Below are positions 1 through 10,856 of a DNA stretch of 38,304 nt, piece after piece. The stretch comes from an uncultured Pelagibacteraceae bacterium (GTDB lineage: Bacteria > Pseudomonadota > Alphaproteobacteria > Pelagibacterales > Pelagibacteraceae). The DNA is taken from positions 1 to 38,304 of the forward strand of contig CACFTS010000007.1 in assembly GCA_902569285.1 (NCBI GenBank), given 5' to 3'. The translations under genes were made by a program, and so were the position numbers. The notes under the pieces are model-generated. The model worked only from the letters and a program-made list of their open reading frames with translations. It was not told where the DNA came from and made no database searches. Position 1 is the stretch's first letter; every line of letters begins with the position of its first letter.

Positions 1-258
1 TGATAGTAGTTTTTTGACTAATAAACAGTTAATTTTAGTTAATTGACTTAATGAAAGTGTTAAATTTTCTAATTTATAGAAAAAACTAACAAATAAATTA
101 CCTTTATAAGAAATCCATTTTTTTCCATACTGACCTCGTCCACTATTTTGTGTTTCTGATATAATCATTCCATAATCAAATTTTGAGATTTTTATTATTC
201 TAATTGCAGTGTTGTTTGTGCTATTAACTTTTTTAAATCTAAAAACTTTAAATTTCAT
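1..258 (-). CDS. birA: Biotin--[acetyl-CoA carboxylase] ligase, N-terminal part (runs off left edge)
   Basis: Reading leftward from the ATG at 258 gives 86 codons that stay open to the window edge. The protein has the hallmarks of the biotin protein ligase catalytic domain: an STNN motif near residue 13, followed by QNSGRGQYGKKWIS and GNLFVS (about residues 37-57), which correspond to the biotinyl-AMP-binding GRGRxG loop. The family activates biotin with ATP and attaches it to the biotin carboxyl carrier protein. There is no DNA-binding helix-turn-helix domain before the catalytic domain, so this is the short, non-repressor type. The start codon overlaps the nuoN stop codon (TGATG), so it is translationally coupled to the nuo operon. 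The C-terminal part is outside the window. Confidence 0.88.
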   Translation of the reverse strand, partial: MKFKVFRFKKVNSTNNTAIRIIKISKFDYGMIISETQNSGRGQYGKKWISYKGNLFVSFFYKLENLTLSLSQLTKINCLLVKKLLS

Positions 259-1676
259 CAAATAATATTAATTCTAGAAATCACTTCAATTAGTTGATTT
301 GGAAATATGAAGTACATCAAAATTAACAATGTTGAAGCAGTAAGAGAAAGTTTTAGCCATAAACTATGATCTGTGTCATATTTTTCTTTTTCTTTATCAA
401 AATAGATAATTTTGATTATTCTTAAATAATAAAAAGCTGCTATAACTGTCGATAACAATCCAACAATAGCCAAGAAGTACATAGATTGTTCTAAAACTGA
501 TTTAAAAATATAAAATTTTGCAAAAAAACCTGCAAGCGGTGGAATTCCAGCTAATGAGAATAAAATTATTAATAAAGAAAATGATAACAAAGGATGATTT
601 TTTGATAATCCAGATAGATCTTCTATATTTTCATAATATTTATTATTTCTTTTCATCATTAACAAACATGAAAACAAACCTAAGTTCATTATTATATAGA
701 TAGTTATATATATAACTGAACTTTGTATACCGTCATTAGACACTGTAGCTAAACCTGCTAAAGTATAACCAATATGTCCAATAGAGCTATACGCTATAAG
801 TCTTTTTATGTTAGTTTGTCCAATTGCTGCGATTGCTCCAAAAAGCATTGATGCAATTGATAAAAAAATTAAAATTATTTGCCATTGATCGATTAAATTT
901 AAAAAAGGAACATATAAAAATCTTATAAATACAGTAAGTGCTGCAATCTTTGGAACCATAGTAAAAAATAAAGTTACAGAAGTTGGAGAACCCTCATAAA
1001 CATCTGGTGCCCACATATGAAATGGAACTGCTGAAATTTTAAATGCTAAACCAACTAGAATAAACACAATTCCAAAAGTTATCATGTATTCACTTGAATT
1101 TAATTGATTAGCAATAACATTAAAATTAGTTGAACCTGTAAAACCATAGATTAATGAACAACCATAAAGTAATAGTCCTGAAGATAATGCGCTTAATACA
1201 AAATATTTTAATCCAGCTTCTGAAGATTTAAGTTGATCTCTATTAAATGTAGCTAAAACATATAAAGCCAATGATTGAAGTTCTAATCCCATATAAAATA
1301 CAATCAAATCATTAGAGCTAATCATTACCATCATACCTAAAACTGAACTCAAAATTAAAATAGGATATTCAATTTTAAAAATTTTAAATGTCTTTAAATA
1401 ATTTGTTGAAATTAATAATACTAAAAAAGCTGCTATCAAAGTGACTATTTTCATAAATGACGAAAAATAATCAATTATGATACTGTCATTAAATAATGTA
1501 GTTTGATTAATAGCTAATGTTTCGTTAAATGTAATTACTGCAGTAATTAGTAAAACTATTAATGAAATATTTTGAATTAATGTTGAACTATTTTTTTTAA
1601 AAACACCCAAGATTAATAAAAACATTATAGATAATGAGAGAAAAATTTCAGGAAATATTAATTCTAAATTTATCAT
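258..1676 (-). CDS. nuoN: NADH-quinone oxidoreductase subunit N
   Basis: This 472-residue protein is hydrophobic throughout, with about 14 membrane segments, and belongs to the antiporter-like complex I subunits. The family signature PFHMWAPDVYEGSPT is present near residue 218, followed by TNIKRLIAYSSIGHIGY near residue 290. These segments carry the lysines and histidines of the proton channel. NuoN sits in the membrane arm next to NuoK and NuoM and contributes one proton channel. Its length is close to the usual 470-490. It begins 2 bases after the nuoM stop and overlaps the birA start by one base. It is the last nuo gene of the operon. Confidence 0.97.
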   Translation of the reverse strand: MINLELIFPEIFLSLSIMFLLILGVFKKNSSTLIQNISLIVLLITAVITFNETLAINQTTLFNDSIIIDYFSSFMKIVTLIAAFLVLLISTNYLKTFKIFKIEYPILILSSVLGMMVMISSNDLIVFYMGLELQSLALYVLATFNRDQLKSSEAGLKYFVLSALSSGLLLYGCSLIYGFTGSTNFNVIANQLNSSEYMITFGIVFILVGLAFKISAVPFHMWAPDVYEGSPTSVTLFFTMVPKIAALTVFIRFLYVPFLNLIDQWQIILIFLSIASMLFGAIAAIGQTNIKRLIAYSSIGHIGYTLAGLATVSNDGIQSSVIYITIYIIMNLGLFSCLLMMKRNNKYYENIEDLSGLSKNHPLLSFSLLIILFSLAGIPPLAGFFAKFYIFKSVLEQSMYFLAIVGLLSTVIAAFYYLRIIKIIYFDKEKEKYDTDHSLWLKLSLTASTLLILMYFIFPNQLIEVISRINII

Positions 1677-1678
1677 TT

Positions 1679-3160
1679 TTAATTGTGCATTATATTAATA
1701 TTATACACTTCTATTAAGTCAGTGATTGAAACTTCAATAGTATTTAATAAAGGATCTGGATAAAATCCAAAAAATAAAGTTGGAATAGCCAAACAAGTTA
1801 AAATAAATAGTTCAGATTTATTTAAATCAACCATTTGTTTCAAATCTGAATTAACTAATTTTCCAAAAACAACTCTTTTATATAACCAAAGCATATATGC
1901 GGCACCTATTATCACTCCTAAACTTGCAACTACAGCAACTAAAAAATTGTCTTTAAATGCTCCCATTAAAATTAAAAACTCACCTACAAAACCACTTGTT
2001 CCAGGTAAACCTAAGGCTGCTAATGTAAATAACATAAATAAAACTGAATATTTTGGAATTATACTAACTATTCCACCATAAGTATTAATTAACCTGGAGT
2101 GCATTCGATCATAAACCACTCCAACACATAAAAAAAGTGCAGCTGATACAAGACCATGACTAATCATTTGGATAATACTGCCTTCAATTCCTTGTTGTTG
2201 AATTGTAAAAATTCCCAAAGTAACAAAACCCATGTGTGCCACTGAAGAGTAGGCAATTAGTTTTTTCATATCTTCCTGCATTAAGGCAATAAAAGATGTA
2301 AAAATAATAGCAATAACACTTAAAGTATAAATTAATGGGGTAAAGGTTTCAGAGGCAATTGGAAACAGTCCTAGAGAAAATCTTATAAATCCATAGCCAG
2401 CCATTTTAAGTAAGATTGCAGCTAATAGAACAGATCCAGCTGTCGGAGCTTCAACATGAGCATCTGGCAACCAAGTATGAACAGGCCACATAGGAGTTTT
2501 GACTGCGAATGAGCTAAAGAAAGCTAACCATAAAAAGTTTTGGTATTTAGCATCAATTCCTAATTCATAAAGTTGTATTACATCTGTAGTTCCGGATATC
2601 CAATATATTGAAATTATAGCAACCAACATTAATACAGAGCCTAAAAGTGTAAATAGAAAGAATTTAAATGCAGAATATACTCTTCTGGTTCCTCCCCAAA
2701 TACCTATAATTAAAAACATGGGAATTAAACCAGCTTCAAAAAACAGATAGAAAACAACAAGATCTAATGAACAAAAAACTCCAATCATGAAAGATTCCAT
2801 AATTAGTACAGCAATTAAAAATTCACTTAGTCTATTTTTAATAGAATTATTAATTGAAATTATACATAGTGGAGTTATAAAAGTTGTTAAAACAATAAAT
2901 AATATTGAAATTCCATCTACACCAACTTTGTAATTTATAAAACTTTCAATCCAAATTCTATCTTCAACAAATTGAAACTCTGAAGTTGATTGATCAAATA
3001 AAATCCATAAATAAATTGATAAAAAAAAATTTACAAGAGAAGTAAATAAAGCTACATATTTTACGGTTATATTGTTTTCTTTGTTGCTTTTTGTAAAAAA
3101 TATAAACAAAGATCCGATAGTAGGTAGTAAAATTAAATAAGAAAGAATAGGAAAATTCAT
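1679..3160 (-). CDS. nuoM: NADH-quinone oxidoreductase subunit M
   Basis: This is a 493-residue polytopic membrane protein of the Mrp-antiporter-like family. The conserved channel segment HTWLPDAHVEAPTAGSVLLA lies near residue 228, and MKKLIAYSSVAHMGF lies near residue 298. A glutamate in LVVFYLFFEAGLIPMF near residue 142 matches the conserved TM5 acid. It forms the middle proton-pumping module of the complex I membrane arm. The start ATG overlaps the nuoL stop by one base (TAATG), which indicates coupled translation. There are no anomalies in length or motifs. Confidence 0.97.
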   Translation of the reverse strand: MNFPILSYLILLPTIGSLFIFFTKSNKENNITVKYVALFTSLVNFFLSIYLWILFDQSTSEFQFVEDRIWIESFINYKVGVDGISILFIVLTTFITPLCIISINNSIKNRLSEFLIAVLIMESFMIGVFCSLDLVVFYLFFEAGLIPMFLIIGIWGGTRRVYSAFKFFLFTLLGSVLMLVAIISIYWISGTTDVIQLYELGIDAKYQNFLWLAFFSSFAVKTPMWPVHTWLPDAHVEAPTAGSVLLAAILLKMAGYGFIRFSLGLFPIASETFTPLIYTLSVIAIIFTSFIALMQEDMKKLIAYSSVAHMGFVTLGIFTIQQQGIEGSIIQMISHGLVSAALFLCVGVVYDRMHSRLINTYGGIVSIIPKYSVLFMLFTLAALGLPGTSGFVGEFLILMGAFKDNFLVAVVASLGVIIGAAYMLWLYKRVVFGKLVNSDLKQMVDLNKSELFILTCLAIPTLFFGFYPDPLLNTIEVSITDLIEVYNINIMHN

Positions 3161-5073
3161 TATTTTATAATTAAGAAAGTTAGTAAAGCAGAAAAAGCAA
3201 GTAGCATTATAAATGCATATTGATAAATATATCCACTTTGAATTTTTTTAGCTTTTAAAGAACATTTTTTTATAAATATTGAAATACCATCAGGTCCAAA
3301 ACCATCAATTAATTTTACATCAAAAAATTTCCATAAAAATAATCCAAATTTTTTAGATGATTTTACAAATATTAAATCATAAAGTTCATCGAAATACCAT
3401 TTGTTTAATAAAAATAAATATAATGGTTTATTATTATTTGCTATTAACTCTGACAAATTTTTATTTTTAATAAATAAATAATAAGAAATTGGAATTGATA
3501 AAATTACTAATATAGGTGTTAAAATTAAAAACCAAAATGGAGGATGTTCTGTACTTAATGGTTTTAAAAAGAAAATTGAATCTTGCCAAAAATTATTCAC
3601 TCCACCATAGCCAATAAATAATTCTTTAAAAATAAACCCAGCAAATATTGCACCTACTGAAAGTAAAACTAAGGGTATCAACATCACCAAAGGAGATTCG
3701 TGAGTTTCTTCAATTTTGATATTTTTATTATTATATTCACCATGAAATGTTTTAAACATTAGTCTCCATGAATAAATTGAAGTAATAAAAGCTGTAAAAA
3801 TACCAATTGTAGCAGCATAGTATCCTGTTGTATTTCCTCTTAAATAAGCAAATTCTATAATTGCATCTTTTGAATAAAATCCTGATAAAAAAGGGAAGCC
3901 AGTTAATGCTAAAGTTCCTATAATCATTAAAGTATAGGTATATGGTAATTTTTTCCATACTCCCCCCATATTATTTATATTTTGTTCATCTTTAAATGCA
4001 TGGATAACTGATCCAGATCCTAAAAATAATAAAGCTTTAAAAAAAGCATGTGTAAATAAATGAAACATTGCAACATTGTAGGCTCCAACTCCAGCAGCAA
4101 AAAACATATAACCTAATTGACTACATGTAGAGTAAGCAATTATTTTTTTTATATCAGTTTGAACAAGAGCAACTGTTGCAGCAAAAAAAGCTGTACTCAT
4201 ACCAACTATGGTTATGATATTTAATGCTAGATCTGAATATTCATAAATAGGTGAACATCTCACAATTAAAAAAACACCTGCTGTTACCATTGTAGCTGCA
4301 TGTATTAGAGCTGAAACAGGAGTGGGACCCTCCATAGCATCTGGTAACCATGTATGTAATAAAATTTGTGCTGATTTTCCCATTGCTCCAGCAAATAAAA
4401 ATAGGCAAATTAAGTCTATAGCATTAACCTCCATACCTAAAAAGATTAGATTTTTATCTATGATCATTGGAATTTGTTCAAAAACTTCAGAATAATTTAC
4501 TGTTCCAAATAGATAAAAAATTAAAAATATTCCAAGAGCAAACCCAAAATCTCCTACCCTATTAACTACAAAAGCTTTAATTGCAGCAGAATTGGCTGTA
4601 TCTTTTTTAAACCAAAAACCTATTAAAAAATAAGAACAAAGCCCCACACCTTCCCAGCCAAAAAATAATTGAATAAAATTATCTGAAGTCACCAACATTA
4701 ACATTGCAAAAGTAAACAATGATAAATAAGCCATGAATCTAGGTTTATGTGGATCATGAGACATATATCCAATTGAATAAATATGAACCAAAGATGAAAT
4801 TAACGTTACAACAACGAGCATTACAGCTGACAAAGAATCAATTTTCATTGACCAATTTACATCAAGTGTCCCTGAATTTATCCAGGTAGCTATTATAATG
4901 TTTTCTTGATATTGATTAACTATAACCTCATATAATACTAAAAGTGATAGAATTGCCGATATTGTTACCAAAAAACTTGTAATTATCTCCGAATTTCTAT
5001 CACCAATAAATTTTCCAAAAAATCCTGCTATAATTGAAGAAATTAATGGTAATGCTATTATTGAAATTTCCAT
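3160..5073 (-). CDS. nuoL: NADH-quinone oxidoreductase subunit L
   Basis: This 637-residue protein is the largest membrane subunit of complex I and forms the distal proton channel. It has the signature segment HTWLPDAMEGPTPVSALIHA near residue 240, and TDIKKIIAYSTCSQLGYMFF follows near residue 308. The C-terminal hundred residues hold an amphipathic stretch and a last membrane helix, as expected for the lateral helix that braces the membrane arm. It begins one base downstream of the nuoK stop and overlaps nuoM by one base. Length and motif order are normal for the family. Confidence 0.97.
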   Translation of the reverse strand: MEISIIALPLISSIIAGFFGKFIGDRNSEIITSFLVTISAILSLLVLYEVIVNQYQENIIIATWINSGTLDVNWSMKIDSLSAVMLVVVTLISSLVHIYSIGYMSHDPHKPRFMAYLSLFTFAMLMLVTSDNFIQLFFGWEGVGLCSYFLIGFWFKKDTANSAAIKAFVVNRVGDFGFALGIFLIFYLFGTVNYSEVFEQIPMIIDKNLIFLGMEVNAIDLICLFLFAGAMGKSAQILLHTWLPDAMEGPTPVSALIHAATMVTAGVFLIVRCSPIYEYSDLALNIITIVGMSTAFFAATVALVQTDIKKIIAYSTCSQLGYMFFAAGVGAYNVAMFHLFTHAFFKALLFLGSGSVIHAFKDEQNINNMGGVWKKLPYTYTLMIIGTLALTGFPFLSGFYSKDAIIEFAYLRGNTTGYYAATIGIFTAFITSIYSWRLMFKTFHGEYNNKNIKIEETHESPLVMLIPLVLLSVGAIFAGFIFKELFIGYGGVNNFWQDSIFFLKPLSTEHPPFWFLILTPILVILSIPISYYLFIKNKNLSELIANNNKPLYLFLLNKWYFDELYDLIFVKSSKKFGLFLWKFFDVKLIDGFGPDGISIFIKKCSLKAKKIQSGYIYQYAFIMLLAFSALLTFLIIK

Positions 5074-5074
5074 A

Positions 5075-5386
5075 TTATCCTTTTAATTTATTAATTTCTT
5101 CAACACGAATAGTTCCGGAATTTCGGTAATAGACAACTATAATCGCTAGGCCTATAGCAGCTTCAGCAGCAGCAACTGTTAAAATAAATAAAGTAAAAAC
5201 TTGACCTGATAAATCACCTAAATAAATTGAAAATGAAACTAGATTTATATTAACTGCTAATAATATTAGTTCTATACTCATTAAAATTACAATAATATTT
5301 TTTCTATTTAAAAAAATTCCAATAATGCCAATTGTAAAAATTACAGCACCTAAAGTTAAATAATGTCCTAGACCTATCTCAGTCAT
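5075..5386 (-). CDS. nuoK: NADH-quinone oxidoreductase subunit K
   Basis: This 103-residue protein has three membrane helices. The conserved glutamates lie in [16 protein letters not shown] (near residue 38) and in [17 protein letters not shown] (near residue 75), both needed for proton transfer in the family. I chose the ATG at 5386. The in-frame TTG one codon upstream would add only a single residue and is unlikely. The gene overlaps the end of nuoJ by 8 bases and stops one base before nuoL. Confidence 0.96.
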   Translation of the reverse strand: MTEIGLGHYLTLGAVIFTIGIIGIFLNRKNIIVILMSIELILLAVNINLVSFSIYLGDLSGQVFTLFILTVAAAEAAIGLAIIVVYYRNSGTIRVEEINKLKG

Positions 5387-6011
5387 CAATATTAACTCCT
5401 TGGTTAAACGGTACTTCTAAAACTTCAACACCTTCTGATCTTTCTCTAGAAATTTGCTTTATATAGCTTTGCTTTTTAACTCCTTCTCTTTGTCTGAAAG
5501 TAAGAACAATTGCACCTATCATAGCAATTAATAAAATCATTCCACTAATTTGAAAGACATGAATATAATCAGTATATAAAACTTGTCCTAAAGAATGGGT
5601 ATTACTAACTTCACTTATTATGTTTAAATTATTTGAATTAAATAAATCAGATTTATATTTCCATCCACCAATAACAATAATTAATTCAAAAAATATTAAT
5701 GTACTTATTATAAGTCCTACCGGTATATGTTCTGAACTAGTTGCAGAAACAAACCATTGATTTTTTTGCTGAGCAACATTCAACATCATAACAACAAACA
5801 GAAATAAAACTGCTACTGCGCCAACATAGACAATCAGCATTATCATTCCTAAAAATTCTGCTCCAATCATAATAAAAAGGCAAGATATACTTATAAAATC
5901 TAAAATTAAAAAAAAAACTGAGTGAACGGTATTTTTAGAAACTGTAACCATGATAGCTGAAACAACTGCAATTATAGAAAATACATAAAAAAATATCGAG
6001 TGAGCTATCAT
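5379..6011 (-). CDS. nuoJ: NADH-quinone oxidoreductase subunit J
   Basis: This 210-residue membrane protein has about five helices. The segment [23 protein letters not shown] (about residues 54-77) is the conserved TM3 that carries the pi-bulge of NuoJ/ND6. The C-terminal tail (after about residue 170) is hydrophilic and basic. It connects NuoK to the NuoH/NuoA region of the membrane arm. It lies 4 bases after nuoI and overlaps nuoK. Confidence 0.96.
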   Translation of the reverse strand: MIAHSIFFYVFSIIAVVSAIMVTVSKNTVHSVFFLILDFISISCLFIMIGAEFLGMIMLIVYVGAVAVLFLFVVMMLNVAQQKNQWFVSATSSEHIPVGLIISTLIFFELIIVIGGWKYKSDLFNSNNLNIISEVSNTHSLGQVLYTDYIHVFQISGMILLIAMIGAIVLTFRQREGVKKQSYIKQISRERSEGVEVLEVPFNQGVNIDD

Positions 6012-6015
6012 AAAA

Positions 6016-6501
6016 TTATCTATATGGATTATTAGATTTAATATTTGCTGCTAAAATATTTTCCCACCTATCTCCATTGTCAAGTAGTTTTTCTTTTGTA
6101 TAATAAAGTTCTTCTCTTGTTTCTGTAGAAAATTCAAAATTTGGTCCTTGAACAATTGCATCGACTGGACAAGATTCTTCACATAAACCACAATAAATAC
6201 ATTTCATCATATCAATATCATATCGTGTAGTTTTTCTACTGCCGTCAACTCTTTCGGTGGATTCAATTGTTATTGCTTGAGCTGGGCATACTGCTTCACA
6301 CAATTTACATGCAATACATCTTTCTTCTCCATTTGGATATCTTCTAAGAGCATGTTCTCCTCTAAATCTTGGGCTTATTTTTCCTTTTTCAAATGGATAG
6401 TTGATAGTTTTTTTTGATTTAAAAAGTTCTTTAATAGCAATTAATAGTCCACTTAGAAAATCAATCATTAATATAGTTTTAAAAAATCTAGTAATTTTCA
6501 T
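6016..6501 (-). CDS. nuoI: NADH-quinone oxidoreductase subunit I (2x[4Fe-4S])
   Basis: This is a 161-residue ferredoxin-like subunit that links the peripheral and membrane arms. Two CxxCxxCxxxCP motifs are visible: C62/C65/C68/C72 and C101/C104/C107/C111. They hold clusters N6a and N6b on the electron path from NuoG to NuoB. The N-terminal amphipathic helix anchors it to the membrane. The gene starts immediately after the nuoH stop with no spacer. Length is typical of alphaproteobacteria (about 160). Confidence 0.97.
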   Translation of the reverse strand: MKITRFFKTILMIDFLSGLLIAIKELFKSKKTINYPFEKGKISPRFRGEHALRRYPNGEERCIACKLCEAVCPAQAITIESTERVDGSRKTTRYDIDMMKCIYCGLCEESCPVDAIVQGPNFEFSTETREELYYTKEKLLDNGDRWENILAANIKSNNPYR

Positions 6502-7501
6502 TTAAATTGTAGGCAATAAGTTGAAATAAAAAAGATAACTCGCAGTTAAAACAACGTAAGTTAAAGATAATGGTAAAAATATTTTCCAACCTAATCTCAT
6601 TAATTGATCATATCGATATCTCGGAACTATTGCTTTAACCAAAGCAAAAAGAATAAATAAAAATAAAATTTTAAATATCAACCAAATTGCACCTGGAATT
6701 AAATTAAAAGGATATAAATCTATTGGCGATAACCATCCTCCTAGGAATAAAATTGAACCTAATGCACACATTAATAAAATATTTGCATATTCACCTAACC
6801 AAAACATCGCATACATCATTCCTGAATATTCTGTTTGATATCCAGCAACTAATTCAGCTTCTGCCTCTGGTAAATCAAATGGAGGTCTATTTGTTTCTGC
6901 TAAAGCCGAAATAAAAAAAATAACAAACATTGGAAATAGTGGAATTACAAACCACATTTCTTGTTGAGCAATTACAATATCATTTAAATTTAAAGATCCC
7001 GTACAAAGTAAAACATTTATGATAATTATGCCTATTGAAACTTCATAAGATACCATTTGTGCTGCAGATCTAATTGATCCTAAAAATGGATATTTTGAAT
7101 TTGAAGCCCATCCACCCATTATAATCCCGTAAACACCTAAAGATGAGACAGCAAAGATATATAAAATTCCAACATTAATATTTGATAAAACTTGATCTTC
7201 ACCAAATGGGATAACAGCCCAAGCTATTAAAGCCAATGTCATAGTTACTATTGGAGCAAGAATAAAAATTATCTTATTTGAACTCGCTGGTATAATTATT
7301 TCTTTAAACATATATTTTAAAGCATCTGCAAGTGACTGTAGTAATCCAAAAGGACCAACAACATTAGGGCCCTGTCTTTTTTTGAACAAATGCCCAAACT
7401 CTTCTATCTAACCAAACAATCATTGCAACTGAAACTAAAACAGGAACTAGTAAAAATAAAATTTTATAAACCTCCTGAAAAATTATACTTAAGTATTCCA
7501 T
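6502..7501 (-). CDS. nuoH: NADH-quinone oxidoreductase subunit H, with an apparent single-base frameshift near the N terminus
   Basis: NuoH forms the quinone-access heel of complex I. The ATG at 7501, 3 bases after the nuoG stop, begins [20 protein letters not shown] and continues to [11 protein letters not shown], the normal N-terminal helix and loop. The reading frame then meets TAA at 7366-7364 after 45 codons. The rest of the protein ([20 protein letters not shown] onward) continues in another frame to the stop at 6502. The break coincides with a run of seven A on the coding strand (7377-7383). Six A would restore QKRQGPN, the usual NuoH sequence, giving 332 residues, which is a normal length. 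The conserved loop [20 protein letters not shown] is intact. A homopolymer error or a young mutation is likeliest; transcript slippage is possible. Confidence 0.9.
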
Positions 7502-7504
7502 CAA

Positions 7505-9535
7505 CTAACCTTCGGTACCTGTACGTTTAATATCTAATTTTGAATTATTACAATTCAACATTGTTTTTGATGCTCTAGTAATAACGTTGGAAAAATAATA
7601 ATTTTTGAATTCTATTTTCAAATTTTCATTTTCAAATTCATTTTGATCTATATTTTTTATTAAGTTTGATTTTTTTTCTTTTTTAAGTTTCAAATAATTA
7701 AACATGCTACTTTCAAGTTCTTCTTTATCATTAAAAAGTTTTCTATTATTAATTGTTTCAGCAATTTCATTAATTATTTGCCAATCTTCTTTAGCATCAC
7801 CAGGCGGGTATGAGGCTTTAAAAGCTTTTTGAATTTTTCCTTCTAAATTTGTATAATGACCAGATTGTTCTGTGTAAGCTGCACCAGGAAGAATTATATC
7901 TGCAATTTCAGCTCCTTTATCACCATGGCTACCTTGATAAATCACAAACTCATCTTTTTTATTAAAATTTAAATTGTCTTGTCCAAGAAGATAAATAATT
8001 TCAAATTTATTTTCATTTAAGTCTTTTATTAATTCATTGCTTTCATCAATAATGTCTAGATCAAAGCTACCAACTGTTGCTGCATCTGTAGACAATATGT
8101 TTAATGGATTCCATTCGTTAGTTAATTTATTATTTTTAAACAAAAATTCTTTCAAAGAATTGAATAAATAATTTGCAGATTTAGATTTTAAAAATGACTC
8201 ACCCAATATAATTAAAGGTTTTTTTGATTCTAAGATATTTTTTGATATTTCATTTTTATTTTCAATAATATCCTTAATAGTTTGAGTTTTTCCATCTAAA
8301 CTTTGATACGGATAAGTCAGGTCACCAATATCGTTTAAAGAAAAAATTTTAGTATTATTATTCAAATAGGCTTTTCGAATTCTAGCATTAAGTATTGTTG
8401 CTTCAAATCTAGGATTGGCTCCAATTAATAAAATTAAATCTGTTTCTTCAATTCCATTAATTTTAGAATTAAATAAATAATTTTCTCTTACAGAGCTATT
8501 TATAAAACTTTTAGAAGATCTAGACTCATACTTGTTTGTGTCAATTGTTCTATCAAAAAACTCTTTAAAAATAAAACTAGCTTCCATGTTTGTAAGATCA
8601 CCTACAAAACCACATATTTTATCTTTTTTTGTATTTTCTATTTTAGATTTAATAATTTTATAAACTTCATCCCAAGAAGCTTTTTCAAATTTATTATTGT
8701 ATTTTATGTATGGTATATCAAGTCTTTGATTCAATAAACCATCACATGCATATCTTGTTTTATCTGATATCCATTCTTCATTAATATCTTCATTTATAAT
8801 TGGTAAAACTCTTTTTACTTCCCAATCATAAGTATCTACTCTGATATTAGAACCAACAGCATCCATAACATCAATTGTTTCTGTTTTTTTAAGTTCCCAT
8901 GGTCTTGCCTCAAATACGTAAGGTTTTGATGTTAATGCTCCAACAGGACAAAGATCAATAACATTACCAGATAATTCTGACTGCATTGATTTTTCTAAAT
9001 AAGTTGTAATTTGCATATCTTCTCCTCTTCCAATAGCTCCTAGTTCAGGAACACCAGCAATTTCAGTTGCAAATCTTATGCATCTTGTACAGTGAATACA
9101 TCTGGTCATTTGAGTTTTAATTAATGGGCCCATATTTTTATCTGGAACAGCTCTTTTATTTTCTTTAAATCTTGATTTATCTATTCCATAAAACATTGAT
9201 TGGTCTTGAAGATCACATTCTCCTCCTTGATCACAAACTGGGCAATCTAAAGGGTGATTGGCTAACAAAAATTCCATTACTCCTTTTCTAGATTTTTCAA
9301 TTTTTGGAGTATTTGTTTTTATTACCATACCATCAGCAGCAGGCATTGCACAAGAAGCTATAGGTTTAGGAGACTTTTCCATTTCAACTAAACACATTCT
9401 ACAATTGCCAGCTATTGATAATTTTTCATGATAACAAAATCTTGGAATTTCAACACCTGCTTTTTCACAAGCTTGAAGAACAGTTAATCCTTCTTCGACT
9501 TCAACTTCAATATCGTTAACTTTTAATTTAAGCAT
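7505..9535 (-). CDS. nuoG: NADH-quinone oxidoreductase subunit G (Fe-S subunit)
   Basis: This 676-residue peripheral-arm subunit carries three iron-sulfur clusters in its first 200 residues. They are a [2Fe-2S] cluster on C34/C45/C48/C62, a His-ligated [4Fe-4S] cluster on H94/C98/C101/C107 ([14 protein letters not shown]), and a [4Fe-4S] cluster on C146/C149/C152/C196. The remainder is a molybdopterin-oxidoreductase-like domain, which is structural only in complex I. It is the short alphaproteobacterial/mitochondrial type and lacks the extra cluster-binding insertion of E. coli NuoG. It overlaps the nuoF end by 8 bases. Confidence 0.97.
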   Translation of the reverse strand: MLKLKVNDIEVEVEEGLTVLQACEKAGVEIPRFCYHEKLSIAGNCRMCLVEMEKSPKPIASCAMPAADGMVIKTNTPKIEKSRKGVMEFLLANHPLDCPVCDQGGECDLQDQSMFYGIDKSRFKENKRAVPDKNMGPLIKTQMTRCIHCTRCIRFATEIAGVPELGAIGRGEDMQITTYLEKSMQSELSGNVIDLCPVGALTSKPYVFEARPWELKKTETIDVMDAVGSNIRVDTYDWEVKRVLPIINEDINEEWISDKTRYACDGLLNQRLDIPYIKYNNKFEKASWDEVYKIIKSKIENTKKDKICGFVGDLTNMEASFIFKEFFDRTIDTNKYESRSSKSFINSSVRENYLFNSKINGIEETDLILLIGANPRFEATILNARIRKAYLNNNTKIFSLNDIGDLTYPYQSLDGKTQTIKDIIENKNEISKNILESKKPLIILGESFLKSKSANYLFNSLKEFLFKNNKLTNEWNPLNILSTDAATVGSFDLDIIDESNELIKDLNENKFEIIYLLGQDNLNFNKKDEFVIYQGSHGDKGAEIADIILPGAAYTEQSGHYTNLEGKIQKAFKASYPPGDAKEDWQIINEIAETINNRKLFNDKEELESSMFNYLKLKKEKKSNLIKNIDQNEFENENLKIEFKNYYFSNVITRASKTMLNCNNSKLDIKRTGTEG

Positions 9536-10856
9536 TTTTATCCAATAAGTGTTGGTCCACTAAATAAGGAATGTTTTTCTTTTCCTTAACTATTGGGTCA
9601 AATTTATTTCTTTTTTTAATTTCATCTTTAAAGTGCCTTAAAAGTCCTTGAACTGGCCATGAAGAACCTTCACCAAATGCACAAATAGTGTGTCCTTCTA
9701 TTTGTTTTGTCACATCACTTAACATATCAACCTCGTCTTTTGACGCCTCTCCTCTAGCCATTCTCTCTAACATTCTCCACATCCATCCAGAACCTTCTCT
9801 ACAAGGTGTACATTGACCACAACTTTCATGTTTATAAAATCTTGCAATTCTAGCCATACACTTAATAATGTCTTGGTCATTATTAATAACAACTATTCCA
9901 GCTGTTCCTAATCCACTTTTTTCAGCCATTAAAGAGTCAAAATCCATGGTCAAGGTTTCACACTTTTCTTTAGGAATTAAAGGCATTGATGAACCACCAG
10001 GAATTACTGCTTTTAAATTATCCCAACCTCCAATTACACCCCCGGCATGAACTTCAATCAATTTTTTTAGAGGAATATTCATTTCTTCTTCAACATTACA
10101 TGGGTTGTTTACATTTCCAGATATACAGAAAATTTTTGTACCTGTATTTTTTTCTCTACCTAGAGAAGCAAACCATTTACCACTTCTTCTAAGAATTGTT
10201 GGAACAACAGCTATCGTTTCAACGTTATTAATTATTGTTGGACATCCATAAAGTCCTACTAATGCCGGGAAAGGTGGTTTCAATCTTGGTTGACCTTTTT
10301 TACCTTCTATACTTTCAAGTAATGCTGTCTCCTCTCCACAAATATAAGCTCCTGCACCATAATGAATATAGATATCTAAATCCCATCCAGTACCAGCTGC
10401 ATTTTTACCAATTAAATTTTTTTCATAAGCCTCATCAATTGCAGCTTGTAGCTTTTGACCATCAACAAAATATTCACCTCTTATATAAATATAACAAACA
10501 TGAGCTTGGACTGCATAAGAAGCAATCAAACATCCTTCAATTAATTTATGTGGTTCAAATCTTAATATGTCTCTATCTTTACAAGTACCTGGTTCTGACT
10601 CATCTCCATTGATTACCAAATAATGAGGTCTTGATCCAACTTCTTTGGGTGCAAAAGACCATTTTAATCCTGTTGGAAAGCCAGCACCTCCTCTTCCTCT
10701 AAGTTGTGAATCTTTAATTTCGTTAATTATCCAATCTCTTCCTTTGTCTGTTAGTTCTTTAGTTTTAACCCAATCACCTCTTTTTTGAGAAGAAACAATA
10801 TCTGATCCTAAATCATTATATAAATTTTGAAAAATTCTATCTTCGTCTTTAAGCAT
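9528..10856 (-). CDS. nuoF: NADH-quinone oxidoreductase subunit F (FMN, NADH-binding)
   Basis: This 442-residue subunit oxidises NADH and passes electrons to FMN and cluster N3. The NADH/FMN-binding glycine-rich motif [10 protein letters not shown] is at residues 54-63. The second nucleotide region [19 protein letters not shown] is at about 167-185. The [4Fe-4S] ligands are C346/C349/C352 (SCGQCTPC) and C392. It overlaps nuoE by 8 bases upstream and nuoG by 8 bases downstream, so the E-F-G block is tightly coupled. Confidence 0.98.
   Translation of the reverse strand: MLKDEDRIFQNLYNDLGSDIVSSQKRGDWVKTKELTDKGRDWIINEIKDSQLRGRGGAGFPTGLKWSFAPKEVGSRPHYLVINGDESEPGTCKDRDILRFEPHKLIEGCLIASYAVQAHVCYIYIRGEYFVDGQKLQAAIDEAYEKNLIGKNAAGTGWDLDIYIHYGAGAYICGEETALLESIEGKKGQPRLKPPFPALVGLYGCPTIINNVETIAVVPTILRRSGKWFASLGREKNTGTKIFCISGNVNNPCNVEEEMNIPLKKLIEVHAGGVIGGWDNLKAVIPGGSSMPLIPKEKCETLTMDFDSLMAEKSGLGTAGIVVINNDQDIIKCMARIARFYKHESCGQCTPCREGSGWMWRMLERMARGEASKDEVDMLSDVTKQIEGHTICAFGEGSSWPVQGLLRHFKDEIKKRNKFDPIVKEKKNIPYLVDQHLLDKNA

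Noticed and set aside
7376..7384. A AAA AAG slippery heptamer in nuoH as a programmed -1 frameshift
   Set aside because: The heptamer is in the right phase for -1 slippage, but joining the two halves of nuoH needs +1 (loss of one A). A -1 shift leads into the wrong frame.
10235..10612. 125-codon open frame on the plus strand opposite nuoF
   Set aside because: It lies entirely inside nuoF and its composition (many Leu, His, Tyr) is what the antisense frame of an AT-rich gene gives; there is no ribosome site or family resemblance.
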